DNA of 64,000 nt from VXMT01 sp965204835 (GCA_965204835.1 OZ242017.1:1364001-1428000); one strand, 5' to 3'; shown: positions 8,847-17,287, numbered from the stretch's first letter. Translations and numbers: made by a program. The notes: generated by a model not told the origin, from the sequence alone.

Positions 8847-9815
8847 CTACGCCTGGCCGAGGCGCGCCCCGATGAGGTCGCGGTCGCCGTTGAGGTAGTC
8901 CTCGATCTCCAGCGCGCGCCGCCCCGCGCGCTGCACCCGCAGCAGCGCCAGCCCGCCCTCGCCGCACGCGACGACGGCGCGCGCGACGCGCCCCGGCAGC
9001 AGCTCGCCCAGCGTCTCGCCGTCGCCCGCGCGGACCTCGCCGGGGGCCGCTCCCTCGGGCGCCGCGACGGGCCACGCGGCGTGGACCGTGAACGGCGCGT
9101 CGCGGTACGTCGTCGTGGCCTGCGGCCACGGCTGCATCGCGCGCACGCGCCGCCACAGCTCCTCGGCGGACTGCGACCAGTCGAGCGCGCCGTCGGCCTT
9201 GGCGAGCGTCGGCGCGTACGTCGCGAGCGACGCGTCCTGCGGGACCGCCTCGACCTCGCCGGCGACCCACGGCCCGAGGAGTTCGACGAGCCGCTGTGCG
9301 CCGAGCTCGGCGATGCGGTCGGTGAGCGTGGCGGTGGTGTCGAGCGGCTCGATGGGTGTCGCGACCGTGCCGAGCACGGGGCCGGCGTCGAGCTCGCGCA
9401 CGATCTGCATGATCGTCGCCCCGGCCTCGGCGTCCCCCGCGAGGATCGCCGCGGCCACGGGCGACGCCCCGCGGTGCCGGGGCAGCAGCGAGGCGTGCAC
9501 ATTGAGCACGCCGTGCGGGAACGCCTCCAGCAAGTGGGTCGGGAGGATGTGCGCGGACGCGGCGAGGACGCCCACGTCTGCCTCGAACGCCGCGATCTCG
9601 GCGGTCTGCTCGCGGCGGATGCGCTGCGGCGCGACCACGGGCACGCCGGCCTCGGCGGCCACGCGCCCCACGGGCGTGGCGACGGCCCTCCCCGAGCGGC
9701 CGCGCGGGCGGGCCGGCTGCGTCACGACCGCCACGACGTCCACCCCGGGGGCGTCGAGGAGTCCTCGTAGCGTCGGGAGGGCGTAGTCGGGCGAGCCGAA
9801 GAAGACGACGCGCAT
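8847..9815 (-). CDS. fmt: Methionyl-tRNA formyltransferase
   Basis: 322 residues; formylates Met-tRNAi using 10-formyl-THF. The N-terminus VVFFGSPDYALPTLRGLL is the Rossmann start, SLLPRHRGASPVAAAI is the formyl-transfer-domain signature, and MQIVRELDAGPVLG matches the conserved loop bearing the active-site Asp. The C-terminal OB-like domain (about 210-322) contains RRVRAMQPWPQATT. It sits 25 bases upstream of rlmN on the same strand, a translation-related pairing; the usual peptide deformylase gene is not adjacent. Confidence 0.96.
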   Translation of the reverse strand: MRVVFFGSPDYALPTLRGLLDAPGVDVVAVVTQPARPRGRSGRAVATPVGRVAAEAGVPVVAPQRIRREQTAEIAAFEADVGVLAASAHILPTHLLEAFPHGVLNVHASLLPRHRGASPVAAAILAGDAEAGATIMQIVRELDAGPVLGTVATPIEPLDTTATLTDRIAELGAQRLVELLGPWVAGEVEAVPQDASLATYAPTLAKADGALDWSQSAEELWRRVRAMQPWPQATTTYRDAPFTVHAAWPVAAPEGAAPGEVRAGDGETLGELLPGRVARAVVACGEGGLALLRVQRAGRRALEIEDYLNGDRDLIGARLGQA

Positions 9816-9849
9816 CAGCGGAACCTTGGCGGCGCGGTGGTGGCGGGCG

Positions 9850-10074
9850 TCAGGTGACGTTGACCGCCCACAGGGCGAAGACGATGAAGATCGCCACGAC
9901 GACGATCGTCAGGCGGTGCAGCGACTTCTGGATGCCGCGGCGCGTGCGGAAGCTCTGATCGGCCCCGCCGAGCGCGGCTCCGAAGCCCGTGCCCTTCACC
10001 TGCATGAGGACGATCACGATCAGGACGATCGCGACGAGGATCTGCGCGATGTGGATGAAGGAGGTGAGTTCCAT
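9850..10074 (-). CDS. secG: Protein translocase subunit SecG
   Basis: 74 residues, two TM helices (about 7-24 and 52-72) flanking a cytoplasmic loop with the family signature VLMQVKGTGFGAALGGADQSF. SecG joins SecY and SecE in the membrane channel. It lies between yvcK and fmt on the same strand with gaps of 44 and 34 bases. No strong Shine-Dalgarno is visible, so its start is taken from family length. Confidence 0.93.
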   Translation of the reverse strand: MELTSFIHIAQILVAIVLIVIVLMQVKGTGFGAALGGADQSFRTRRGIQKSLHRLTIVVVAIFIVFALWAVNVT

Positions 10075-10118
10075 CGTGCGTTGAGGCTAGCCGCCGCCAG
10101 CGCCCTGGGGCAACCCGC

Positions 10119-11507
10119 TCACGCCTCGGCGGTGGTGGCGGGTGCCTGCGTCCGCAGGTCGCGCTCGTAGTACTGGCGCATGACGGCGGCGGCGAGACGC
10201 TCCGAGTCGTGGCGGTAGCGGTGCTCCGGGTCGACGAGGTCGGCCAGGACCAGCCGCGCGCCGCCGTAGTCGGCGTCGCCGGGTGCGAGCACCGCCTCCG
10301 ACTGCCACTCGGGCGGCAGGGGGTCCGCGGGCAGGTTGCTGTTGGCGAGCACGACGTCGGCGACGTCACCGTCGAGGTGCCGCCGGATGGCCGCGTAGTG
10401 GTCGGCGGCGTCGAACGCGTCGGTCTCTCCGTGCTGGGTGGCGACGTTGGAGACGTAGACCTTGTGCGCCCGCGACGCCTCGACGGCCTCGGCGAGGCCG
10501 GGCACCAGCAGGTTCGGCAGCACCGAGGTGTAGAGCGAGCCGGGGCCGATCACGATGAGGTCGGCGTCGAGCAGCGCCGCGACCACCTCGGCGTTGACCG
10601 GCGCGTCCGCCGGTTCGATGAACACGCGCTCGATCGGCGAGTCGGCCTCCGGGAGCACGGACTCCCCATGCACCGTCGAGCCGTCGCCGAGCTGCGCGCC
10701 GAGCGTGATGTCCGCGAGGGTGGCGGGCAGGATGCGGCCGCGCACGGCGAGCACGCGCGAGGTCTCGCGGATCGCGACCTCCATGTTCCCGGTGACCTCG
10801 GACATCGCCACGATGAAGAGGTTGCCGAAGGAGTGCCCGGCGATGCCGTGGCCGGCGTCGTCGCCGAAGCGGTACTGGAAGAGGCGCGTCACCAGCGGCT
10901 CGGCGTCGGCGAGCGCGGCGATGCAGTTGCGGATGTCGCCGGGCGGGATCACGTTGAGGTCACGGCGGAGCACCCCGCTCGACCCGCCGTCGTCGGCGAC
11001 GGTCACGATCGCGCTGATGTTGCCGGTGTAGCTCTTGAGCCCTCGCAGCAGCGTGGAGAGGCCGGTGCCGCCGCCGATGACGGCGACCTTCGGGCCGCGG
11101 TCCTGCGTGCGCTGCTGCCAGATGCGGCTGACCAGGTCCTCGCCCTCGTTGAGCGGGACGACGGCGCTGACGAGTGAGCGGTTGAGCTTCCACGTCGCGA
11201 GGACGGTGATGACGGTGGCGGCGGAGATGAACAGCAGCCCTCGCACCCATCGCGGGAGGAACTGCAACGTGGCGGTGCCGACCCAGTCCGGGAACGCGTA
11301 CGAGACGTAGACCTCGCGCAGCAGGTACGCGATGCCGAGCGCCATGAGCACGACGCCCACGAGGATGAGGAGCAGCCAGCGCTTGATGTGCAGGCCGACG
11401 TACAGCCATTTGGCGAGGCTGCTCCGGCTCACGCTTGCCCCCGGAAATCTCACCCCGCCGTTGCGATCGTCGGGCTCAGCGCGCCAGCGATCAACCCACT
11501 GCCACAT
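10119..11507 (-). CDS. yvcK: YvcK/CofD-like gluconeogenesis factor with N-terminal membrane anchor
   Basis: 462 residues. Residues about 140-455 form the YvcK domain: nucleotide/sugar-binding GGGTGLSTLLRGLK (145-158), VADDGGSSGVLRRDL, PPGDIRNCIAALAD, GHSFGNLFIVAM and VIGPGSLYTSVLPNLLV. Family members bind UDP-GlcNAc-type sugars and influence cell-wall and carbon metabolism. The first 130 residues, with TM helices at about 43-64 and 88-106, are additional to the compact Firmicute protein and would place it at the membrane. GGAG precedes the ATG. It is 14 bases downstream of gatB, so they are likely cotranscribed. The function in this lineage is inferred. Confidence 0.9.
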   Translation of the reverse strand: MWQWVDRWRAEPDDRNGGVRFPGASVSRSSLAKWLYVGLHIKRWLLLILVGVVLMALGIAYLLREVYVSYAFPDWVGTATLQFLPRWVRGLLFISAATVITVLATWKLNRSLVSAVVPLNEGEDLVSRIWQQRTQDRGPKVAVIGGGTGLSTLLRGLKSYTGNISAIVTVADDGGSSGVLRRDLNVIPPGDIRNCIAALADAEPLVTRLFQYRFGDDAGHGIAGHSFGNLFIVAMSEVTGNMEVAIRETSRVLAVRGRILPATLADITLGAQLGDGSTVHGESVLPEADSPIERVFIEPADAPVNAEVVAALLDADLIVIGPGSLYTSVLPNLLVPGLAEAVEASRAHKVYVSNVATQHGETDAFDAADHYAAIRRHLDGDVADVVLANSNLPADPLPPEWQSEAVLAPGDADYGGARLVLADLVDPEHRYRHDSERLAAAVMRQYYERDLRTQAPATTAEA

Positions 11508-11521
11508 GACGCCTCTCCTGC

Positions 11522-13018
11522 TCAGGCGTCGAGCACGGCTCGGAGCGCGGCCTGCGCCTCGTTTGGGTCGGCGCGGCCGCGCGTCTCGCGCATGACCTGG
11601 CCGACGAGGAACTTGATGGCGCTGTCCTTGCCGCCGCGGTAGTCGGCGACGGGCTTGGGGTTCGCCTCGACGACCGCCGCGGCGATGCGCGCGATCTCGG
11701 CGTCGTCGCGCACCTGCCCCAGGCCGCGTTCCTCGACGATCGCGCCCGGCGTCTCACCCGACTCGAACGCCGCTGCGAGGACCTCCTTGGCCGTGGCCGC
11801 CGTGATCGTGCCTGCCTCGGTGAGGCGCACGAGCTCCGCGATGTGGCCCGGCGTCAGCTTCGTGTCCGCGAGCTCCGCGTCGCCGGGGAGCTCGTTCAGC
11901 AATGCCGCCACGTCGCCGATGAACCAGCGGGCCACCGCGCGCGCCCGGCCGGCCCGCTCGGCGTCGTCGTCACCGGCGAGGACGACCGCGGCCTCATAGG
12001 CGTCGGCGCGCGCCCGTGTCTCGACGAGGATGCGTGCCTCGTCGGCGGAGAGTCCGTACCCGGCCTCGAACCGCACGCGTCGCGCGTCCGGCAGCTCGGG
12101 CAGGCGCTCACGGAGCGCGGCTGTGCGCTCGGACGTGATCGAGAGTGGGGGCAGGTCCGGCTCGGGGAAGTAGCGGTAGTCGTGCGCCTCCTCCTTGGAG
12201 CGCTGGCTCGCGGTCTGGCCCGTGGCGTCGACGTAGCCTCGCGTCTCCTGCTCGATCGACCCGCCGCCGTCGAGGATGGCGGCCTGGCGGCCGATCTCGA
12301 ACTCGATGGCGCGCTGCACGGCGCGGAACGAGTTCATGTTCTTGATCTCGACCTTCGAGCCGAGGGGGTCGCCGGGCTTGCGCAGCGAGATGTTCGCGTC
12401 GCAGCGGAACGAGCCCTTCTCCATGTCGGCGTCGGAGACGTCGAGGTAACGCAGCGTCTGGCGCAGCTTGCGCAGGTACGCGACGGCCTGCGCCGCCGAG
12501 CGGATGTCCGGCGCCGACACCATCTCCATCAGCGGGACGCCCGAGCGGTTCACATCGAGCAGCGAGTAGCCGCCATCGTCCTCGCGGTGGAGCAGGCGCG
12601 CGGTGTCCTCCTCGAGGTGGATGCGCTCGAGCCGGATCTCGTGCTCCTCGCCGTCCACTTCGATGTGCACGATGCCGCCGACGCACAGCGGCTGGTCGTA
12701 CTGCGAGATCTGGTAGCCCTTCATGAGGTCGGGGTAGGGGTAGTTCTTGCGGTCGAACTTGGAGTGCTCCGGGATCTCGGAGCCGAAGGCGAGGCCGGTG
12801 AGGATCGTGCGGTCGACGGCCGCGCGGTTGATGACGGGCAACACGCCCGGCATGCCGAGGCACACCGCGCAGACGCGCGTGTTCGGGTCGGCGGCGAAGT
12901 AGTCGCTCGCGCAGTCGCAGAACATCTTCGAGCGCGTGCGGAGCTGCGCATGCACCTCGAGGCCGACGACGACCTCATAGCCCGCGACGCCGGTGGTATC
13001 TGGTGCGGCGGTGGTCAT
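11522..13018 (-). CDS. gatB: Aspartyl/glutamyl-tRNA amidotransferase subunit B
   Basis: 498 residues; with GatA and GatC it converts mischarged Glu-tRNAGln or Asp-tRNAAsn to Gln/Asn-tRNA. The catalytic cradle carries EVVVGLEVHAQL and Zn ligands C34, C36, C50 and C53 (MFCDCASDY and CAVCLGMPG). A central segment with DVNRSGVPLMEMVS and FRCDANISLR follows, then the C-terminal helical/YqeY tail domain (about 350-498) with IKFLVGQVMRETRGRADP. gatA and gatC are not in the window. It is first of a five-gene minus-strand run. No glutaminyl-tRNA synthetase is seen here, consistent with an indirect pathway. Confidence 0.97.
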   Translation of the reverse strand: MTTAAPDTTGVAGYEVVVGLEVHAQLRTRSKMFCDCASDYFAADPNTRVCAVCLGMPGVLPVINRAAVDRTILTGLAFGSEIPEHSKFDRKNYPYPDLMKGYQISQYDQPLCVGGIVHIEVDGEEHEIRLERIHLEEDTARLLHREDDGGYSLLDVNRSGVPLMEMVSAPDIRSAAQAVAYLRKLRQTLRYLDVSDADMEKGSFRCDANISLRKPGDPLGSKVEIKNMNSFRAVQRAIEFEIGRQAAILDGGGSIEQETRGYVDATGQTASQRSKEEAHDYRYFPEPDLPPLSITSERTAALRERLPELPDARRVRFEAGYGLSADEARILVETRARADAYEAAVVLAGDDDAERAGRARAVARWFIGDVAALLNELPGDAELADTKLTPGHIAELVRLTEAGTITAATAKEVLAAAFESGETPGAIVEERGLGQVRDDAEIARIAAAVVEANPKPVADYRGGKDSAIKFLVGQVMRETRGRADPNEAQAALRAVLDA

Positions 13019-13107
13019 GGGCGCTCCGTTCGCGGGCGTTGCGTTCGGGGGATGGGAGTGTGTGGACAGCCTACATGAGATGCAGTATCATCCGCCCACG
13101 GGTAATC

Positions 13108-13120
13108 GATACGAAGTATC
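13108..13120. promoter_or_regulatory. Palindrome GATAC-GAA-GTATC upstream of gatB
   Basis: Perfect 5-base arms in a locally AT-richer stretch about 90 bases upstream of the gatB start. Possible operator; the regulator is unknown. Confidence 0.35.
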
Positions 13121-13264
13121 AAAAGGGGGCGGCTGAGATGGACGCCGCCTGGAACGCGAGGTGACGAGCGGACCGCTGAGCGTCCGCATCACAGGATCCG
13201 CCACCCGCCCGTCGTCCCAGACCTCCTCCGGGACGCATCGGTGGTAGCGGGTTAACGTACGGGC

Positions 13265-13324
13265 TTGCCGTGCGCCCGGTGTCCTCGTCCTGCGCCTCTG
13301 GCGCAGGCGTGGGGCGCACGGCAA
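13265..13324. terminator. Large nested hairpin, probable 3' end of the minus-strand transcript
   Basis: A perfect 13-base outer stem (13265-13277 with 13312-13324) encloses an 8-base stem (13289-13296 with 13300-13307, 3-nt loop). It lies 43 bases beyond the stop of the small Cys-rich gene. There is no T tract, so classic intrinsic termination is uncertain. Confidence 0.5.
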
Positions 13325-13339
13325 CTCCGACGTTGCTGG

Positions 13340-13356
13340 GCTCGAACGGTTCGAGC
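13340..13356. promoter_or_regulatory. 17-base palindrome GCTCGAAC-G-GTTCGAGC
   Basis: Perfect 8-base arms around one base, 11 bases after the stop at 13368 on the minus strand. It could be an additional 3' hairpin or a protein-binding site. Confidence 0.4.
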
Positions 13357-13367
13357 GGAGCAGGCGG

Positions 13368-13538
13368 CTACGACGCTTCGGCTTCCTCGGGGTTCAGGTA
13401 CTTCTCGGGGTTGCCGATGAAGCGGTTCCTGCAGCCGATGTCCTCGAAGCGATACCACTTCCCGTCGCTGTGGTACCAGCGGAAGTTGCTGGTGTCGTCG
13501 TCGGTGACCTCGACGCCGCAGACTATGCACTCGGCCAT
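13368..13538 (-). CDS. Small Cys-containing (YHS/zinc-ribbon-like) protein
   Basis: 56 residues from an ATG with AAGGAG eight bases upstream. The N-terminus has MAECIVCGVEV, a CxxC pair, and a third Cys lies in FEDIGCRNRFIGNPEKYLNP. The pattern of CxxC, an aromatic-rich middle and CRxxFxxNPxKYL is reminiscent of YHS/TRASH-type metal-binding modules. A GAGCG/CGCTC inverted repeat (13561-13575) lies in its leader. The neighbour upstream is a blue-copper lipoprotein on the same strand, so a metal-related role is conceivable; the function is not established. Confidence 0.75.
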   Translation of the reverse strand: MAECIVCGVEVTDDDTSNFRWYHSDGKWYRFEDIGCRNRFIGNPEKYLNPEEAEAS

Positions 13539-13657
13539 GGCGGGACTCCTTCCGTCACATAGAGCGGTGCGCTCTTCAGCGCGACGATACACCGCGCGCG
13601 TGAGCCCTGTGAAGGGGTCGCGTCGCATGGCCGCGATCACCCCGCAGCCGGCCGGCC

Positions 13658-14233
13658 TTACTCGATCGTGAACGGCGCCCGCATCCCGAGCTGGTAGTGC
13701 GCCGGGATGTTGCAGATCAGCGCGTAGCTCCCCGGCGTGAGGTCGACCGTGAGGCTGATGGTCGTACCCGCATCGGTCTCCAGGACCTTGTCGACCACCT
13801 CGTTGGCCCCGCCGGTGACGGCCAGGCCGCCCTCGACCGGCAGCGCGTCGTAGGCGAGGTCCGTGCGGACCACCCACAGGTCGTGGACGACGGCGCCCTC
13901 GTTGAGCATCTCGAACGTCACTGTGCCCGCCGGCATCGAGTCGACGCCGGTCCCGAAGGCCCACTCGACGCCCACGACGATGACCGTGCCGGGCGCCGCG
14001 GATGCCTGGAGCTCCTTCGCGCGGGCGTTCGCCTCTGCCACCCCGAGGCCCTCGTCCGATTCTGTCGCCGCGGCGGTCGCCGCGGGCGCGGCCGGGGTCT
14101 GCGTCGGCGCGGCAGTCGGGGTCGTCGCCGGACGTGTCATCGTCCCCGAGTCGTCCGAGCCGCCACAGGCCACGGCCAGGGCCGCTCCGATGAGCAACGA
14201 AACCGTCGTGAGATGGCCCAGCCATCGCCGCAT
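13658..14233 (-). CDS. Cupredoxin-like (type 1 copper) lipoprotein
   Basis: 191 residues from an ATG preceded by GGGGAG. The signal peptide ends with LAVAC (Cys23), followed by a Thr/Pro/Ala linker to about 57. The C-terminal cupredoxin domain has a complete type 1 copper set: H117 in VVHDLWV, then C174, H179 and M184 in CNIPAHYQLGM. It is therefore probably an extracytoplasmic electron carrier attached to the membrane surface. The redox partner is not in the neighbourhood. The longer open frame upstream belongs to another gene's antisense and lacks a start signal. Confidence 0.9.
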   Translation of the reverse strand: MRRWLGHLTTVSLLIGAALAVACGGSDDSGTMTRPATTPTAAPTQTPAAPAATAAATESDEGLGVAEANARAKELQASAAPGTVIVVGVEWAFGTGVDSMPAGTVTFEMLNEGAVVHDLWVVRTDLAYDALPVEGGLAVTGGANEVVDKVLETDAGTTISLTVDLTPGSYALICNIPAHYQLGMRAPFTIE

Positions 14234-14343
14234 GATGTCTCCCCACCATTCGGGCGGCCGCTCGACCGCCCTATCCAGCGTACGGCCCGCCGCTCTGTAC
14301 GCCACCGCCATCGGCTGCGCTGGCGTCGAGCCATGCGCCCGCT

Positions 14344-15615
14344 CTACCGGCGCCCGCGCGGAACGCGCCTGGCAGGCTCCGAGGTGAGCGTGTCGCGCTC
14401 CGGGCTCGCGAGTTGTCGCTCCAGCGCCGTGAAGGCCTCGATGAGCTCGGGGGCCTCGAACGCGCGGTTGCGGCGTCCGACCGTCACCTGCTTGAGTACG
14501 CCTGCCTGCACGAGCCGGTCGATCGCCTGGCTCGTCGCCTGGAACGACCGCCCGACCAGGTCTGATGCCGTGGTGGTCGTCAGCAGCGGCGCGCCGGGCA
14601 GGGCGTGGAGGAGCAGGTCGGCGGCCGACCCGCGGCGCACGGACCCGAGCCGCTCTCGCCAGGAGTCCTGCAGCGCGCGCACCTGCTCCTCGAAACGCCC
14701 GGCATCCTCGGCCGCGCGTCGGCATGCGCTCGCGAAGAGCGCGATCCAGCGGTTGATGCCCGCATGGGCGTCCTCGGAGTCGGGCGCGCCCTCGTAGCGC
14801 GTCCCCGTCAGCCCGCCGACGTAGTCGCGGGGCCACGTGGCGAGGATCAGCGAGACCGGCGGCAGGATGCGCGGCGCGAGCCCTCGCCGTCTCAACACCA
14901 GATGGATCAGCGCCCGCCCGGTGCGCCCGTTGCCGTCGACGAACGGGTGGATCGTCTCGAACTGTGCGTGGGCGATCGCGGCCTGCGCGACCGCGGGCAG
15001 CGAGTCGTCGTTGCAGAACGCGGTAAGGTCGGATAGCAGCTCGCCGACGAGCTCGTGCGGCGGTGGCACGAAGGCCGCCGCACACGGGTTGTAGTCGCTG
15101 CCGCCGATCCAGTTCTGGACTGTCCGGACGCGGCCGCCGTGCTCCGCCAGGCGCGTCCCGGCGAGCAGGCGGCGATGCGCCTCGAGCACGATCTCCACGC
15201 TGATCGCGCCGCCGGGCGGCACCGCCTCGACGGCCCACGCCATCGCCTCGATGTTCCCGAGCACCTCCACTGCGGTGACATCGCGCGGCTCTTCGCCCAG
15301 CTGGCGGGCAGCCTGGGCGCGGAGCAGCCGTCGTCCGCCGACCTCTAGGCCCTCGATCCGCGAGGAGGCGACCGCCTCGGCGCGGAGCAGCAGCCGGGCA
15401 AGCGCCTCGGTGTCGGCGAGCGCGCCGGCTGCCGCGTCGAGCCGGACGAGCGCCGCCTCGGCGTCGGCGACGTCGGCCGCGACGTCCCCGTCGAGCACGA
15501 ACCGCCGACCAGCGAGTGGGTCGGGAATGTAGACTTCGTAGTCACAGGGGAGGCGATCGCGGCGTGCCTGGCCAGCCACATCGCCCTCCCAGCGTCGTAC
15601 GTCCAGCCGGGCCAT
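14344..15615 (-). CDS. Fic-family AMPylase with N-terminal inhibitory motif and HTH C-terminus
   Basis: 423 residues from the ATG at 15615, chosen because GGAGG sits six bases upstream. The active loop is HPFVDGNGRTGR (residues 223-234), complete with catalytic His and the ATP-binding Gly-Asn-Gly-Arg. An SSRIEG motif near 84-89 matches the (S/T)xxxE(G/N) inhibitory helix, so the enzyme should be self-inhibited (class II arrangement). The C-terminal 100 residues resemble a winged helix (TTTASDLVGRSFQATSQAID), as in Fic/DOC-HTH proteins. It presumably transfers AMP to a protein target that is unknown. The promoter overlaps a long palindrome. Confidence 0.92.
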   Translation of the reverse strand: MARLDVRRWEGDVAGQARRDRLPCDYEVYIPDPLAGRRFVLDGDVAADVADAEAALVRLDAAAGALADTEALARLLLRAEAVASSRIEGLEVGGRRLLRAQAARQLGEEPRDVTAVEVLGNIEAMAWAVEAVPPGGAISVEIVLEAHRRLLAGTRLAEHGGRVRTVQNWIGGSDYNPCAAAFVPPPHELVGELLSDLTAFCNDDSLPAVAQAAIAHAQFETIHPFVDGNGRTGRALIHLVLRRRGLAPRILPPVSLILATWPRDYVGGLTGTRYEGAPDSEDAHAGINRWIALFASACRRAAEDAGRFEEQVRALQDSWRERLGSVRRGSAADLLLHALPGAPLLTTTTASDLVGRSFQATSQAIDRLVQAGVLKQVTVGRRNRAFEAPELIEAFTALERQLASPERDTLTSEPARRVPRGRR

Positions 15616-15623
15616 CCTGACCT

Positions 15624-15658
15624 CCATGTTCAAGGATACAACAAAACCTTGAATATGG
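15624..15658. promoter_or_regulatory. Long inverted repeat over the fic promoter
   Basis: CCATGTTCAAGG (15624-15635) and CCTTGAATATGG (15647-15658) are 12-base arms with a single mismatch around an 11-base AT-rich centre. A minus-strand TATCCT -10 candidate (15638-15633) falls on the left arm/centre boundary, so a bound dimer would block transcription. Autoregulation by the C-terminal HTH of the Fic protein is a plausible inference. Confidence 0.6.
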
Positions 15659-15766
15659 AGTGTGCGATCTCAAGGTGAGGGGCGACCCTGACTCCGTCTC
15701 GATTGCAGCCACTGTGATGCGTTCCGCCGGGCTGTTGGTACGATGTACTGCGGGGGAGGGGCCGCG

Positions 15767-16312
15767 ATGGTCGCGTCTGCACGCCACGGCACGGTGCACC
15801 AGCTCAACGTCTCCGGCGGCGGCGTGCCCAAGCTGCCCGTCGAGGAGGCTCGCGTGCGCCTCGACGGCATGGACGGCGACGCGCAGGCCGACCGCCGCCA
15901 CCACGGCGGCCCGGAGCGCGCGCTCTGCCTCTTCGCCCTCGAACGCATCGAGGAGTTCCAGGCCGAGGGACACCCCATCGGGCCCGGCAGCGCGGGCGAG
16001 AACGTCACCGTCGCCGGCCTCGACTGGTCGAGCGTCGTGCCCGGCGCGCGGCTGCGGCTCGGCGACGAGGTGCTGGTCGAGGTCAGCTCGTACACCGCCC
16101 CGTGCAACAAGAACGCGCAGTGGTTCGCGGGCGGCGACTTCAACCGCATGAACCACCAGACGCACCCCGGCTGCAGCCGCGTCTACGCGCGCGTCCTGCA
16201 GGAGGGCGTGGTGCGCAGCGGCGACGCCGTCGAACTCATCGAGGAGCGCGCGGCGGATCGCGTGTGGCGGGCGCAGCCGGCCACGTACCGCTGGTCGCCG
16301 CCGGACGAGTAG
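15767..16312 (+). CDS. MOSC-domain protein
   Basis: 181 residues from the ATG at 15767, which follows GGGGGAGGGG. Conserved MOSC features are VRLDGMDGDAQADRRHHGG at the N-terminal third, GSAGENVTVAGLDW in the middle and the cysteine C113 in TAPCNKNAQ, the expected sulfur/molybdenum-cofactor-interacting residue. C136 is additional. MOSC domains act in molybdenum cofactor sulfuration or related sulfur transfer; which target is served cannot be read from context. It may tie to the molybdoenzyme at 53.3-55.6 kb. Confidence 0.88.
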   Translation: MVASARHGTVHQLNVSGGGVPKLPVEEARVRLDGMDGDAQADRRHHGGPERALCLFALERIEEFQAEGHPIGPGSAGENVTVAGLDWSSVVPGARLRLGDEVLVEVSSYTAPCNKNAQWFAGGDFNRMNHQTHPGCSRVYARVLQEGVVRSGDAVELIEERAADRVWRAQPATYRWSPPDE

Positions 16313-16333
16313 GCAGAGGGCAGGAGGCACGGC

Positions 16334-17227
16334 GTGGCTGAATCCGGGCTACTGCGTCCACTCGAGGACGTCGGGACGCTGCACAAGCCGTTGCTGGTGG
16401 CGTCGTTCGTGCGCAAGAACGGCGTGAACACCACGGCCGCGGCGTCGCTGATGCACCGCATCCGCTCGCACGAGCTCCAGCCCATCGCCCAGTTCGACCC
16501 CGAGCCGTACTTCGACTTCACGCAGTCGCGCCCACAGGTGCGCAACGAGGGCTCGGAGCGGGTCATCGACTTCCCTCGGAACCGGGTACACCTGGAGCGA
16601 GGCGCCGACGGCGCGCGCGACGCGCTCATCGTCTCGGGGATCGAGCCGCACCTGCGCTGGCAGCACTTCAGCCGGCAGCTGTCGGCGTTCGCGGAGTCGC
16701 TCGGCGTCGAGTCGATCCTGATCCTGCGGTCGTTCCCCGCCAGCGTCCCGCACACCCGGCCGGTGCTGCTGCGTCTGACCACGACGAGCGAGGAGCTGGC
16801 GGGCGAGCTCGGGCTCAACCAGCTCCAGCCCTCGTACGAAGGGCCGATCGACATCGGCGAGGTGGTTGCCACGGAGCTCGCCTCGACGGGGGTGACGATC
16901 GGCGGCATGACGGCGCTCGTCCCCAACTACCTGGGCGTCGTGCCCAACCCCATGGCCGTGCTCGGCGTGACGCGCACGCTCGACCGCCTGCTCGGCGTGG
17001 AGACCCCGTCCGGGGAGTACGAGGAGGCGGCGGCCAGCGTGCGTGCACAGGCCGACGAGCAGATGGACGTCTCGGCCGAGGTGCGCGACGCCGTGCGCAA
17101 CATGGAGGAGCAGTACGAGTCGATCGCCGGCGAGGCCGGCGCCGCCGACTCGGAGCTCCCGTCCGTGAGCGACATCCTCGAGGACGTCGAGCGATTCCTC
17201 TCGAACGACGACGACGGTCAGGCCTGA
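16334..17227 (+). CDS. PAC2-family protein (proteasome-assembly-chaperone-like)
   Basis: 297 residues from a GTG preceded by AGGAGG, 21 bases after the MOSC gene. Segments such as LLVASFVRKNGVNTTAAAS, FDFTQSRPQVRN, DALIVSGIEPHLRW and MTALVPNYLGVVPNPMAVLG fit PAC2. The last 80 residues are an acidic coiled-coil-prone tail. No bacterial proteasome genes are in the window, so the function is unassigned. Confidence 0.85.
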   Translation: MAESGLLRPLEDVGTLHKPLLVASFVRKNGVNTTAAASLMHRIRSHELQPIAQFDPEPYFDFTQSRPQVRNEGSERVIDFPRNRVHLERGADGARDALIVSGIEPHLRWQHFSRQLSAFAESLGVESILILRSFPASVPHTRPVLLRLTTTSEELAGELGLNQLQPSYEGPIDIGEVVATELASTGVTIGGMTALVPNYLGVVPNPMAVLGVTRTLDRLLGVETPSGEYEEAAASVRAQADEQMDVSAEVRDAVRNMEEQYESIAGEAGAADSELPSVSDILEDVERFLSNDDDGQA

Positions 17228-17287
17228 CGCCCGCGCGACGGCGGGACGGCGCGCGCGGCCCCTGCTAGCATGGACTTCCGCCGACAT

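Larger units (their letters stand above)
13019..13367. other. 349-base intergenic region rich in inverted repeats
   Basis: No credible coding frame is seen. It contains a palindrome at 13108-13120, a bulged hairpin at 13168-13187 (GCGGA/TCCGC plus CGC/GCG), a long nested hairpin at 13265-13324 and a 17-base palindrome at 13340-13356. The part near 13019-13080 should hold the gatB promoter (minus). The density of repeats suggests a structured RNA or a strong end of the upstream minus-strand transcript; no known RNA family was recognised. Confidence 0.5.

Noticed and set aside
13138..13164. Eight-codon leader peptide with one Trp on the plus strand
   Set aside because: No biosynthetic gene lies downstream on that strand, and such short frames are expected by chance.
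13126..13200. Possible TPP riboswitch because of GGCTGAGA-like bases
   Set aside because: The second conserved half of the TPP aptamer is missing and no thiamine gene follows on the plus strand.
13088..13324. 78-residue minus-strand frame in the gatB upstream region
   Set aside because: Arg/Pro-rich, no ribosome site, and it spans the hairpins; more likely non-coding.
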